A model generated the notes under the pieces. It searched no databases. It was not told the origin of the DNA and saw only the letters and a program-made list of their open reading frames with translations. Of a stretch of 64,000 bases of DNA, positions 53,607-62,644 are shown piece by piece. The stretch covers positions 15,806,078 to 15,870,077 of the forward strand of contig OY720348.1 of NCBI GenBank assembly GCA_963082975.1, given 5' to 3'. Made by a program: the position numbers and the translations under genes. The DNA comes from Labia minor. Its lineage: Eukaryota; Arthropoda; Insecta; Dermaptera; Spongiphoridae. Position 1 is the stretch's first letter. Every line of letters begins with the position of its first letter.

Positions 53607-53784
53607 TTAATAATAATAATAATAATAATAATGTATTAAATGAATATAATTGAAATTTTAGTTTTAATTGCACTTTTTTTGGTTTTTATTTTTATTTATT
53701 TTTATTGGAATTATTACAAATAATAATAATAATAATAATATACCGTTTAATACGTGAAAATAATAATAATAATAATAATAATAA
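53607..53784. repeat. Three AAT microsatellites
   Basis: TAA/AAT runs at about 53607-53632, 53718-53741 and 53758-53784, separated by T-rich sequence. Confidence 0.9.
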
Positions 53785-53844
53785 TTTATTAAATTAATAT
53801 AATTGAAATTTTATTTTTTATTATTACATTTTTATTTTTATTTT

Positions 53845-54050
53845 TTACCGACCGACGATAGTAAGGGAGGTATTGTTTTGACACCAAATTGCACATGTGG
53901 AGATTTTTACATATCTCCACGAATATTTCTAAATTTAAAATTATATGACGTCACCCAGCCATTCATGACGTCACAGCCTGGTCTTACATATATATTACAA
54001 ATAAAATAAAATTAAAAATATTTATGTTATGTCCATATCTGTTTTTTTAT
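53845..54050 (+). repeat. Interspersed repeat with two TGACGTCA sites
   Basis: It starts TACCGACCGACGATAGTAAG, passes GGAGATTTTTACATATCTCC and then two TGACGTCA palindromes (near 53946 and 53966), and ends near CATATCTGTTTTTTTATTAC. Reverse-complement relatives lie at about 62690-62870 and 63118-63208. Family unknown. Confidence 0.65.
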
Positions 54051-54790
54051 TACATTAATAGATATATTAAAATTATTTGAAATTGTTTCTGTAGCTGGAA
54101 ATTAATTTACTTCAAACCGTCGGTCGGTTCGGACCTGGCCACAGGTCAACTTATTTTGTTAATAATTTATTTTTATTTTTTATTTTTTTTGTTAATAATT
54201 ATTACATTTTTATTTGTTCGAAAATTATTTCTACTTTATTAATTGTTAATAGTTATATTACATTTTAATTAACAGTTTTCGGAATAAGTATATTCTCTTA
54301 TTTTATAGAGATTTTTATTGTTTGTCTCAAAAGAGAGTCTACCTACAATATTACATTACCATTGTATGATTCAAAATAAAATTCAAAATATTTAATAGTA
54401 CATGACATGATCTTAGTATTAATTTATTTTCATTATATTAGATTGATTAATAAAATTCAAAATATTTAATAGGACATGACATGATCTTAGTATTTTTCCC
54501 TTCCCAGAATATTTGCTAATATTACATGTTGGAGTTCCAATTACCTGCATATTTAATGGCAATTTCAATGCTGAATATACTTTTAAACAAAAAATTAAAA
54601 AAATTTGAAGAAAGTAAATGGAATTATTATAATTAATAAATCTATATATAAATTTAATAAATATTCAAACAATAATTGAAACAATATAAATAAAACGATT
54701 CAATATTTTACTTACATTGTGATTTATATTTCTACTATTTTTATTACAACTGTTATTATGGGTATGTTATTTTTGACAGTTTAAAAAAAA
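54051..54790. other. AT-rich stretch with a short direct repeat
   Basis: AAAATTCAAAATATTTAATAG...ACATGACATGATCTTAGTATT occurs at about 54380-54420 and again at about 54453-54493, a direct repeat with ~73-bp spacing. No gene seen. Confidence 0.5.
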
Positions 54791-54819
54791 TTAAAAATAT
54801 TTGAATGTTTAAGTTTTTA

Positions 54820-55100
54820 TGTAGCGCCATCTGTCGATAGTTTTGTGACTCTACAGACTGTTACCAAAATATTACTAATTAAATTAATTTTGGGTAAATT
54901 AATTTTGGATAAATTAATTTTGGATAAATTAATTTTGGATAAATTAATTTTGGATAAATTAATTTTGGATTTAACTACACTAAAACCTTCCCTGGGATGC
55001 CCACAACAATCCCTGAAAGTTTCACCTTAATCGGACGGGTAGTTTTTGAGTATTTGACAGACACACAGACACACAGACATTGCTTTTTATATATATAGAT
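54820..55100 (+). repeat. Interspersed repeat with PyTCGG...GACAGACACACAG tail
   Basis: GTAGCGCCATCTGTCGATAG leads into the minisatellite below and then CCTGAAAGTTTCACCTTAATC, GGACGGGTAGTTTTTGAG and ACAGACACACAGACACACAG. This tail type is common in invertebrate interspersed repeats. Confidence 0.5.
54881..54970. repeat. 15-bp minisatellite, six copies
   Basis: AAATTAATTTTGGAT repeated six times; the first copy reads GGGT at its end. The period is a multiple of three, so it gives an open K-L-I-L-D repeat in the plus strand, which I do not take as a gene. Confidence 0.92.
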
Positions 55101-55353
55101 AAAATAAATAAAAATATTACTCAAATTCTAAATATTTTTTATTAATAATACATTAATTGCTAATTTCATAAAAATTATGAAGCGAAGACTAATTTTTTTC
55201 AAAATGGAAAAGGGTAAAAATCCCTAAAGGAAAAAATCCATAAAACCGAAAATCCCCAAAAGCCCATATTCATTTTTACCTAAACTTAATAATAAAGGAG
55301 TTATTTATAAAAAAACTATTTTAAGATTTCGAAAGCTTTTCGTCCGCCCGTAG

Positions 55354-56065
55354 TTTTTTTTTTTTTTTTTTTTTATTTAACTTCAAAAAATACACTAATT
55401 CCACATCCGCCTTATTTGAGGCAATAGAAGAACATTTACAGGTTAAAACTCAATATATACATAAAATATATACAATAAGTAATAGAGGAGTATTATGAGG
55501 GGAGGATCAAGAAAGAAAGATGATAATAGGAGGGGGATAAGACTAGACAGGATTAAGAAAGGAAAATAGGTGTTGAGGATATTATGAGGACAAGTAGAGA
55601 AGATGGAGCGATTCACTTGAATCAATCCGTCGGCCCATTAGTCAAAGGAGAATTGAGTCTGTCGTGTATCAAGTCGTTAGGTCTAAGTCTTTTTAGTCTT
55701 CTGGTTAGTCCCTGTGTGTGAGTAAGTTGTCTCGCTTTGTCGTTAACATGGTTTTGAAGTCTGTTGAGGTAGCGTATGCTGTTTAACTGCACCTCCTCCG
55801 CCACAGTTCTAACATTGAGATCTCCATGGATTATCTTATTAGATATGTACCATGGAGCGTTGACCATTGCCCTCAGTGTCTTGTTTTGGAATTTCTTTAT
55901 TATGGACATATTAGTATTGCTCGTTGTTCCCCATAATTGAATACCATATGTCCATATTGGTTTGATCAGCATATTGTATACCAATAGTTTGTTGTCTAAA
56001 GTCATTTTAGATTTGCGTCCTATCAGCCAATATAGTTTATGTAGTTTTAATTGTAGTGGCAGCAT
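55354..56065 (-). mobile_element. 5'-truncated Jockey-like LINE inserted in the MULE's left repeat
   Basis: The minus-strand element ends in a 21-base A tail (T-run at 55354-55374). It has a ~245-bp 3' UTR and an open 3' end of the reverse-transcriptase ORF (55622-56065). It interrupts the MULE inverted repeat, so it is younger than the MULE. No clear target-site duplication. Confidence 0.75.
55622..56065 (-). CDS. C-terminal end of a Jockey-like LINE ORF2 (147 codons)
   Basis: Residues LHKLYWLIGRKSKMTLDNK, LIKPIWTYGIQLWG, NKTLRAMVNAPWY and the tail IHGDLNVRTVAEEV are the post-polymerase region of Jockey-clade reverse transcriptases. In the family this region follows the catalytic fingers/palm, so the whole endonuclease and catalytic RT core are absent by 5' truncation. 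The first ATG is internal to the family protein. The frame is intact to its TGA, which suggests a fairly recent insertion. Not functional alone. Confidence 0.85.
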   Translation of the reverse strand: MLPLQLKLHKLYWLIGRKSKMTLDNKLLVYNMLIKPIWTYGIQLWGTTSNTNMSIIKKFQNKTLRAMVNAPWYISNKIIHGDLNVRTVAEEVQLNSIRYLNRLQNHVNDKARQLTHTQGLTRRLKRLRPNDLIHDRLNSPLTNGPTD

Positions 56066-56109
56066 ATTTTGAAAGAGAAATCATGTCCCTAAGAAAAAAT
56101 CCTTAAATG

Positions 56110-56157
56110 CCAAAAGTTTTGAAGCTCTATAATGATATAGATAATCCACTCACCACC
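56110..56157. repeat. 48-bp copy of MULE coding sequence inside the left terminal repeat
   Basis: AAAAGTTTTGAAGCTCTATA and the following ATGATATAGATAATCCACTC repeat the transposase coding sequence at 56598-56645 with two or three differences. The right terminal repeat lacks it. Confidence 0.8.
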
Positions 56158-56458
56158 CCTAAAAGAATAAATCCCTAAATAAAAATATCGCTGACTGAAA
56201 AAATCACTAAAAACAAATTTTTTCATTTTTGTATTAATTTTAATTGTGTCTCAGAAAATTAAATCACAAGGTGAGCATGAAACCGGGTTGCCTGAGACAC
56301 GACCTCCCAAGGAGATAATCGGGCCGAAAGTAGGGAAAAATAGGTCCAAAAATACATACATAGGGCCCACACACGTGATTTTTCCAAAAAAATAGGGGTG
56401 TCAAATTCGTATGTAATTTGAGTAAATTCCCTTTATTAGCATACGTTTTAATAGCTTA

Positions 56459-56737
56459 ATGATTCCAAATACAAAATACACCATTTGCACCGTATATTTC
56501 ACCAGGGAATATATAACGCAATTTGTGAAATTTACTATCATCAGAGGTTGTCTTTTTCATTTTGCTCAATGCACTTATAGAAACATCAAATCAATGCCAG
56601 AAGTTTTGAAGCTCTATAATGATATAGATAATCCACTCAACACCACTCATTTACGAACTCTTGCAGCTTTGGTTTTGGTACCACCATCAAAAGTCATTGT
56701 AGCCTACCAAGCATTAGCCGGACGACCAACAGGGTAA
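56459..56737 (+). pseudogene. MULE transposase fragment 1
   Basis: RGCLFHFAQCTYRNIK, then LKLYNDIDNPLN and LRTLAALVLVPPSKVIV, match the MULE transposase domain around its conserved Cys/His FHFAQ segment (PF10551-like). The N-terminal DNA-binding and zinc-finger parts are absent. The frame ends at TAA (56735), where a frameshift separates it from the next piece. Confidence 0.75.
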
Positions 56738-56786
56738 AACTTCGTGATCTTTTATCTTATTTCGAGCGCCCTTGGCTAGGTGAACA

Positions 56787-57158
56787 TTGGAACATTGGAA
56801 CATCTACGATGCCACTTTGATGGGTTTGCCTCGAACATACAATGCATTGGAAGGCTACAACAATGCTCTTCGTTCACGCTTAGGAGGTTACAAGACATTA
56901 GTATGGGACCTGATTAAGCAAATCCATATTGAGCATAACCTTATCTCTTTGGAAATCTGCCGTGATGTTCGTGGTAAGAAGCCTGATCCGCAAAGGAAAC
57001 GATTCAGCGACTCGCATGATGAGCTTCTGACCATAATGAAGGCAAACCATCAAAAATGGGACGCTAAAAATCCAGATGGAACAGATGTGATGACTCCAAG
57101 CATGATGTATTGTATATGTACCTCATTCAAGTTTATTCGGCTATTTATTATTCAATAA
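56787..57158 (+). pseudogene. MULE transposase fragment 2
   Basis: EHWNIYDATLMGLPRTYNAL, EGYNNALRSRLGG and VWDLIKQIHIEHNL are the continuing MULE domain (the WN..D......R.NN..EG.NN motif; here RTYN for RTNN). A tandem GAACATTG duplication at 56780-56800 lies at the break between the two frames. The last ~20 codons run into non-transposase AT-rich sequence. Confidence 0.78.
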
Positions 57159-57353
57159 GTAAAAAAAAAATTATGGAAATTTTTTATTTATGGATTTATT
57201 CTTTTAGGGATATTTGCATTTAGAAATCTTTTCTTAGGGATTTTTACATGATTTCTTTCAAAATAGATAAAAAAACTTTCGAAATCTTAAACTAGTTTTT
57301 TTATAAATAACTCCTTTATTATTAAGTTTAGGTAAAAATGAATATAATGAAAC

Positions 57354-57900
57354 TTTTAGTAAATTCGATTCCCTATAAATTTAATACGATATGATAATTC
57401 TCATAAAAATCGGTATTTATTGAGAAAATCAATAAAATGTGCTTTGACACCTCTTTAAACTACCCTTACTTATGGTCCGATCTTGTCCAAAAACAATCCA
57501 ATCCCCGCCCATCATTCTCAAAAAAAAACAACTAAATATCAAATTTCAACACAATATCTCATTTTGTTTAGACGTAATCTCGGTAACGAGCCGGTTCAAA
57601 TTTTTTTTTTGCAGTTTTGGATTCAGAACCGTCTGAAAAGTGGAAATCTCTAAGAATCTCGGAGCAAAAATTTTCAAAATTTTCAAAATTTTCCGTATAA
57701 GCTATCCTTATTTCATGAGGAAAGCTAAAATGATTTACTTATAGCTGGAAAAAAATATTTTCTTTCTTAAATTGTGAATACGAGTAAATAAAATACCAAA
57801 TTAAATTTTTTGTCCAGATTTTGTAAAATAAGTGTTTCATTTACAAAACTTTTTTAAATATTTAATATAAAAAAAAATCTTAATGAAAATTTGTCTTTGA
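57354..57900. other. AT-rich stretch, repeat-like, no gene
   Basis: Contains TCTCGGTAACGAGCCGGTTC (near 57575) and a tandem TTTTCAAAA run (near 57670). Nothing coding can be supported. Confidence 0.4.
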
Positions 57901-57908
57901 GAGAGCCC

Positions 57909-58012
57909 GGGGGGGGGGGGGGGCGCCATACGAAGGTGGAGCGTCTAGTCAAAACCCCCCCCCCCCCAGGATCAAATCCTGGTTTTGTACAATTTTAGCT
58001 AGCATAATAAGA
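57909..58012. repeat. G15 / C13 inverted homopolymer pair and terminal-like hairpin
   Basis: G15 at 57909-57923 faces C13 at 57955-57967 across a 31-base spacer. It is followed by CCAGGATCAAATCCTGG (7-bp perfect stem) and then CAATTTTAGCTAGCATAATA, whose last 24 bases recur at the right edge of the whole insertion (60975-60998). Looks like fused ends of two elements. Confidence 0.6.
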
Positions 58013-58530
58013 TTAATCCAAGTAATATCGTCTATTTCTATTCGACACTATTTTCAGTTATGAAATGAACAGTCAGTAGAGAGTAAAAAAATTGTAATTG
58101 AAGACCGCCGTTTTTTAAAATAATTAAATTATTTTATAGATTATAAAATAAAAATTATTGTATTAACATTAAAAATATTGAAATAAAAAATAATAGTTTG
58201 ATTTAATAAACTAAAATATTATAAACATTTTTAATGGGAATTTCTCAGGGAGGTAGGGAGCCCAATTCATTTAACCATCCATGTTGTATAAGGAATCTTA
58301 ATTTCTTAACACTCTGTTTTTTAAAATTTAAAATAGAGGGAGAGAAAGAGTTTCAATTATATTCGAATAGTCTATATATTCTATATATGAGTATTTTTTT
58401 TTCTGAATTTAATACCAAGTTGATTTTCAAAATTGTCTATTCTTTATGCATATGATTGATTGCATGTGTTAAAATTTAAACAAATTCAAATATTCTAATT
58501 TTTAAATTTATATACAATTTAATATTATAT
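58013..58530. other. AT-rich stretch, no gene seen
   Basis: The 73-codon open stretch at 58234-58455 has no recognisable feature. Confidence 0.4.
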
Positions 58531-58541
58531 TTTCGAGACAA

Positions 58542-58640
58542 ATGGCAAATACCGGTGGCCCTAGTCAGAGCAAGAGAAGACTCCTTATGGTAGCGGCCCA
58601 GTCGATGATGTTATATGGATCGGAGATTAAGGCTTTACAA
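58542..58640 (+). pseudogene. R1-like LINE reverse-transcriptase scrap
   Basis: Reads MANTGGPSQSKRRLLMVAAQ then SMMLYGSEI, like the late RT segment (NxGGP...RRLL...S.LLYG) of R1/I-type insect LINEs. Only ~30 codons remain, with unrelated AT-rich DNA on both sides. Confidence 0.6.
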
Positions 58641-59460
58641 CTATATTTTAAGTGAAAAAATGATTTCTTGGTTATATAAAAATTAAAATATGATTCTTTA
58701 TATCTTTATTAGTCAGAAAAGTAGGCGTGTTAATATAAAATATATACCTGGGACACCGAACAATCACTCGACCCTTTAACCAATTTATACATTTATTTTT
58801 ATATACTTTAAAAATTTTACAATTTTTTAATTATTTATTATAATTGTTAAATGGGATTTCTAAAAATGACCCATTAAAAATTTGTTTCCTAAAATATTTC
58901 AAATTAATTAAAATAAATTGTATAAATGTTCATTTATAAAATCTATATATCTGTGTGTCTGTTTTTCGATTTTTTAAATTTTGATTTTGGATTCGATTAG
59001 AGCTTAAAATGTGTAAATATAAAGTGGTCTTGGTTTTTTAAAATTCGTTTGGGAACATGGTCAAATCGGCAGTCAAAGTTGAAAATTCCCCATATATTAT
59101 AACTACTGTAATTAGTATTATTATAATGTAAAATTATAAAGAAAAAATGTTTAGACATTATTATAGACATTTTCATTCTGTAAATTAAATAATTTTATTT
59201 CATTTAAATAAATATCTATTTTTAAATATTTTTTTCTCTCTACATTATTTATCTAATTCTCACAATATATTAAGATCATACCGGGACCCCGAGCCTTAGA
59301 TAATAAAAATAACATTTTTTTACCATCTTTCGAAGACATTTATTTGTTTTGTTGTTGTTTTTTTTTTGAGAGAGAGATTAATAAATATATATATATATTA
59401 TTAAAAATAAATATTTTTAATTTTATTTCGAAATTAAATAATAAATTTTAAAATATTTGA
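58641..59460. other. AT-rich stretch with two ACC(T/G)GGGAC motif copies
   Basis: Motif copies are at 58746 and 59280. The region 58742-58855 resembles 52493-52550 (the motif, then TTTAATTATTTATTA and ATTGTTAAATG), a direct repeat near both ends of the insertion. No gene. Confidence 0.45.
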
Positions 59461-59464
59461 ACAC

Positions 59465-59712
59465 TCCCCACCAATATATTTTTCCTCTCCCATTCTAGCC
59501 ATGTGCCCTGCCGATCCCAGCATTCTCTATTTTATGACCCATATCTAGAGATGCATAGAGCTCCTGCAATTCCTTGTTAAGCAGACTCCGCTATTCTCCG
59601 GTGTCCTCATCTTTCTTTGGCCCATAAATGCTGGGAAGAATCCTATTCTCAAATACTCTGAATCTACTCTCATCTCTCAGGGTTATAGACCATGCCTCCC
59701 ACCCATATAATA
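59465..59712 (-). pseudogene. LINE (RTE-like) C-terminal scrap
   Basis: On the minus strand: VLYGWEAWSITLRDESRFRV, then FENRILPSIYGPKKDEDTGE, a stop, then RSLLNKELQELYASLDMG. This is the familiar post-RT tail (YG.E.W.LT..., VFE.+ILR.I+GP..D..TGEWR...N.EL..LY) of RTE/CR1-type LINEs. Two in-frame stops and no flanking RT core. Confidence 0.75.
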
Positions 59713-60600
59713 CAATTAATAATTTAATAATTTTGATCCCCTTTGATAATAATTTCCCGATTGCAACCTTGATTTAAATTCTTTGCAAATATTATTCTCT
59801 CTGATACTAATTATCAAATTAATTAATTTCAAACCCCATCACTTTTCCTGCCTCGATTAATTTTTTTATGCTACTTTAAATGTTATTAATTTATTTAAAA
59901 AAAAAACAAAGTAAACAAAATAAAAATAAAATATTAAGAAATTAGCATAACACTAAACTACTATAAAAAATAATATTAAAAAATATATATTAAAATCTTG
60001 CGTGAAAATCCAATTATGAGATCAAATTTTCTTAATTAAAATGATTTACTCACATAATCTTAAAAATTAATAGTATTAAATTATAGCCGTAATGTGAATG
60101 TTTTCAAAGTTTAAAAGGCCAATAAGATCAATTGAGATATTGTAAATATCAATAGATATATAAAAAGATTTTTATCTGCACATTGCTCAGAATTTAAATT
60201 TTTTTGCGTATATTCGCGTTTCATGTCCTCTAGAATCCAAAAGTGACGTTAGAATTTTTCATTTCTGTTCATAGACTATAAATTTTATTAATATCTAATC
60301 AATAACCGCAGAAATTAATTTTTAAAAATTTGATATAAACATGTTGTCATATAGCAGCGCAAAGAATACAATAAAAAAGATGTTTTTAATATTTATATTT
60401 TTATTTTTCTAATATTTTTCTAATATTAATTATTAATCTTATTCAATTAATCATATAGTTTTTTATATATGTTTATTTATGCAGAAAAAATTAATTGACA
60501 TAATTATTAATTTAATAAAATAAAATTTAATAATAAAATAAAATAATGTAATAAAATATTAAAATAATAAAAATTAATAAATTTGTAAAAAAAATATATA
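59713..60600. other. AT-rich stretch, nothing recognised
   Basis: Runs of A/T words and no open frame or repeat I can name. Confidence 0.4.
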
Positions 60601-60618
60601 ATACTTAAAAAAAAAAAA

Positions 60619-60692
60619 TGTGCCTTTGCGAGTTTCGAACTGAGGGTGCAAAGTCATAAAGTGGCGCGCTAGCTCGTTTAGCCATGAAACAG
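60619..60692 (-). repeat. Degenerate tRNA-like sequence (SINE head or tRNA pseudogene)
   Basis: The minus strand reads ATGGCTAAACGAGCTAGCGC (A-box-like), then 30 bases on CAGTTCGAAACTC (B-box-like), ending before a T-run. The acceptor stem does not pair and the T-arm has mismatches, so it is not a working tRNA. Spacing of the two boxes fits a pol III tRNA-like promoter. Confidence 0.45.
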
Positions 60693-60794
60693 TATTGTTT
60701 CTAATTCTCCTATTACGAAATATATAGATGTCATATTATCACCACCAGCGCCTCTATGATCTAGCATTGTAACTAAACTATATTTAATTAATTA

Positions 60795-60998
60795 GCATCC
60801 CCTGGACACACCTTGCCAATTAGCGGTTTAATAAAAGAAGTCTGACATGCCCTGAGACCTACTGAATATGCATAAAAAAGTTCATAAGAATCGGTCCAGC
60901 CGTTTCGGAGGAGTATCATTTCAAAGTTTTGTGACACGAGAATTTTATATATAAGACAAGATATACATACAAACAATTCTAGCTAGCATAATAAGATA
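60795..60998 (+). repeat. Interspersed repeat ending at the insertion's right edge
   Basis: CATCCCCTGGACACACCTTG, then GAATCGGTCCAGCCGTTTCG, GAGAATTTTATATATAAGAC and the shared CTAGCTAGCATAATAAGAT. The 'ATCGGTCCAGCCGTTTCGGAG' class of tail is common in invertebrate repeats. The 62-codon minus-strand ORF over it is a shadow. Confidence 0.5.
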
Positions 60999-61001
60999 AG
61001 A

Positions 61002-61290
61002 TAGAATCGAAATAATTTCACATACATAGATGATATTCACTGAATAAAATTTAAATTTAACCGAAATTTTTGCATTATACGCTAATCGTAAAATAAATAT
61101 GAGATCATATTATTAGATTCGATTATTATATATAACATACTACTAGATCAAAATAGACACTGACCTCGAATTTTTAAATGGGTAGCAAACTCGCAGCCAG
61201 CCGATGGCCGAACTCGATGTCGTATTTCTCATCCGATTCTTTTCAGCTCCCTGGAAACAATTGCTCTCATGAATGGAACACTCGCAATTT
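61002..61290. repeat. Diverged, internally deleted continuation of the array unit
   Basis: 61002-61120 aligns with unit 1 positions ~5572-5680, with roughly one difference per ten bases. 61165-61285 aligns with exon-like block X3 (2681-2810 of the next unit in order), so ~3.7 kb between them is missing. It keeps an exon shape: donor GAG|GTCAGT on the minus strand and the IHESN counterpart of IHETN, followed by an open GAEKNRMRNTTSSS. This is the array's old right-hand edge. Confidence 0.75.
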
Positions 61291-61299
61291 AACTAAATA

Positions 61300-62170
61300 A
61301 TAAATATGAAAATATAACAATTATTATTATAAATTTACAATACAATCCGGATTAATAGTAATATATATACGAATGAGATTCTTTTTCATCTTTTTCAATA
61401 TATTAAAATGAAAAAAAAAGTTTAAAAAGTATCTATGTCCGGAATGATTAGAAATTTTTAAAATAAATATAATACAAAAAACTCGAAATTTGAACCAGCT
61501 GGGTCTTTAAGTTTTTTTTGAAAAATAAAATAATTTTTTAGCTAAAAACATGTTTCATTCAAAAAGTCACAGACTTATTGACCTGTCTTCGTAAAATTTA
61601 TTACCGATCTTGTATTGAAATACAATCATCCAAGAGATCTTTCTACAATCAAATTTTATCTATCTTATAGTTTTGCACGAAAGTAACGTTTTTAACATGG
61701 TTTGTTCAAAACCAAGATATCAAGAAATTACAACACAAATGTAGTTTTATTTAATTAATTGAAATGATATGAAATAAGTAAATAAAAAAATAGTAAAATT
61801 TTTTTTTTAATTATATTATTTTTTCTCTTTCAGGACTTTGTTAAATTTTTTAAAGTTTGTTTAGGATAAATAAGCTCGATTATCTTCACTATCCCGCAAT
61901 TTGAATTGGATTAAATAACATATATTTTATTTAAATTAAATTTAATTAATTAAAATATAAATTAAAATTAATAAATAATATTTATTAAACCCGCGCGTGT
62001 TTGCAAGTCAACGTCTTAAAAAATTAATTCTGGTACTTTCAGCGATTCAATCAAGCTGAAATTCTATATATAGCAGTTTTATACAATTATTAATCATGTG
62101 AAAAACTATCAAACATCTATCTCTATTTTTACGGTCACTTTCGAGGAAAAAAAGTCAAAACGTGGTAGGT
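61300..62170. other. AT-rich stretch, no gene seen
   Basis: No open frame of interest. It begins unit-like for a few dozen bases (AACTAAATAATAAATATG) and then becomes unrelated AT-rich DNA. Confidence 0.4.
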
Positions 62171-62174
62171 AATG

Positions 62175-62435
62175 ACCTTCTTCCGGTTGAGCTACATTTC
62201 TCGAAAGTTGATAAAAAAACTACGAATTTTGAATAATGGCCGTATACCAAATTTCATTATTCTAGCTCAAACCTTTTTTACGTAAACTTGTCTACATTCA
62301 CACATACACACACACATTTTTCTCAACCTTAGTGAAAGTGACTCAGGGACCCTCAAAACGTATAAAATCATCAAAATCTCGACATCGAAAATTTTCGTGA
62401 TCGCAATATTATCTCTAGCGAGATAGTAAAAATAA
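62175..62435 (+). repeat. ACTTCCGGTT-type interspersed repeat, copy 1
   Basis: TTCTTCCGGTTGAGC... leads to ACCAAATTTCATTATTCTAGC, CACACATACACACACACA, GACTCAGGGACCCTCAAAAC and AATCTCGACATCGAAAATTT. Direct relative of 63372-63660. Confidence 0.6.
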
Positions 62436-62602
62436 TGAATCATTAATTTTATGGGAAATAAGCGGGAGTGTCCTCCCCTAGACTTTCCCGCATATAAATA
62501 GGTATAAAGAGTTGTGAATGAATATTTAGAATGTGTAAACTTGGTATTGATAAAGAGCCAGTTCGTATTAGTTTATTGGTGTCAAATTTGATATTTGGTA
62601 AC

Positions 62603-62605
<3 letters not shown>

Positions 62606-62637
<32 letters not shown>
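62606..62637. repeat. AT microsatellite
   Basis: About 15-16 AT repeats just before a GCTACTTCCGGTTGACTG module. Confidence 0.9.
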
Positions 62638-62641
<4 letters not shown>

Positions 62642-62644
62642 AAA

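Larger units (their letters stand above)
55266..57353 (+). mobile_element. Mutator-like (MULE) DNA transposon relic with terminal inverted repeats
   Basis: The left end (ATATTCATTTTTACCTAAAC...) and the reverse complement of the right end (to ~57353) match for over 75 bases. The match resumes after an inserted LINE (TTTTGAAAGAGAAATCATG at ~56065 against the complement of CATGATTTCTTTCAAAA at ~57248) and continues to AGAATAAATCC. Inside are two pieces of a MULE transposase. No target duplication is clear, so the exact ends are uncertain. Element inactive. Confidence 0.75.
52412..61001. mobile_element. ~8.6 kb foreign insertion in array unit 8 (composite)
   Basis: Unit sequence stops after ...AAATTGTA (52411) and the very next unit bases TAGAATCGAAATAATTTCA appear at 61002. 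The left end is GTACCGGGACTTCGAGCC...; the right end is CTAGCTAGCATAATAAGATA. I see no target-site duplication. The break falls between an A and a T, as Helitron-like elements prefer, but the ends are not the canonical TC...CTRR. The inside is a nest of unrelated repeats, so this is probably several events. Confidence 0.75.

Noticed and set aside
54845-55030. 61-codon frame with KLILD repeats as a protein gene
   Set aside because: It is the 15-bp minisatellite read in frame, inside an interspersed repeat.
60619-60692. Functional tRNA gene
   Set aside because: A-box and B-box words are present, but the acceptor and T stems do not pair properly.
52411-61001. A single LTR-type element spanning the insertion
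   Set aside because: No long terminal direct repeats, primer site or matching protein domains; only short motif repeats near the ends.
52412-61001. A canonical Helitron
   Set aside because: The A/T junction without duplication fits, but the ends are not TC...CTRR and no Rep/helicase sequence is seen.
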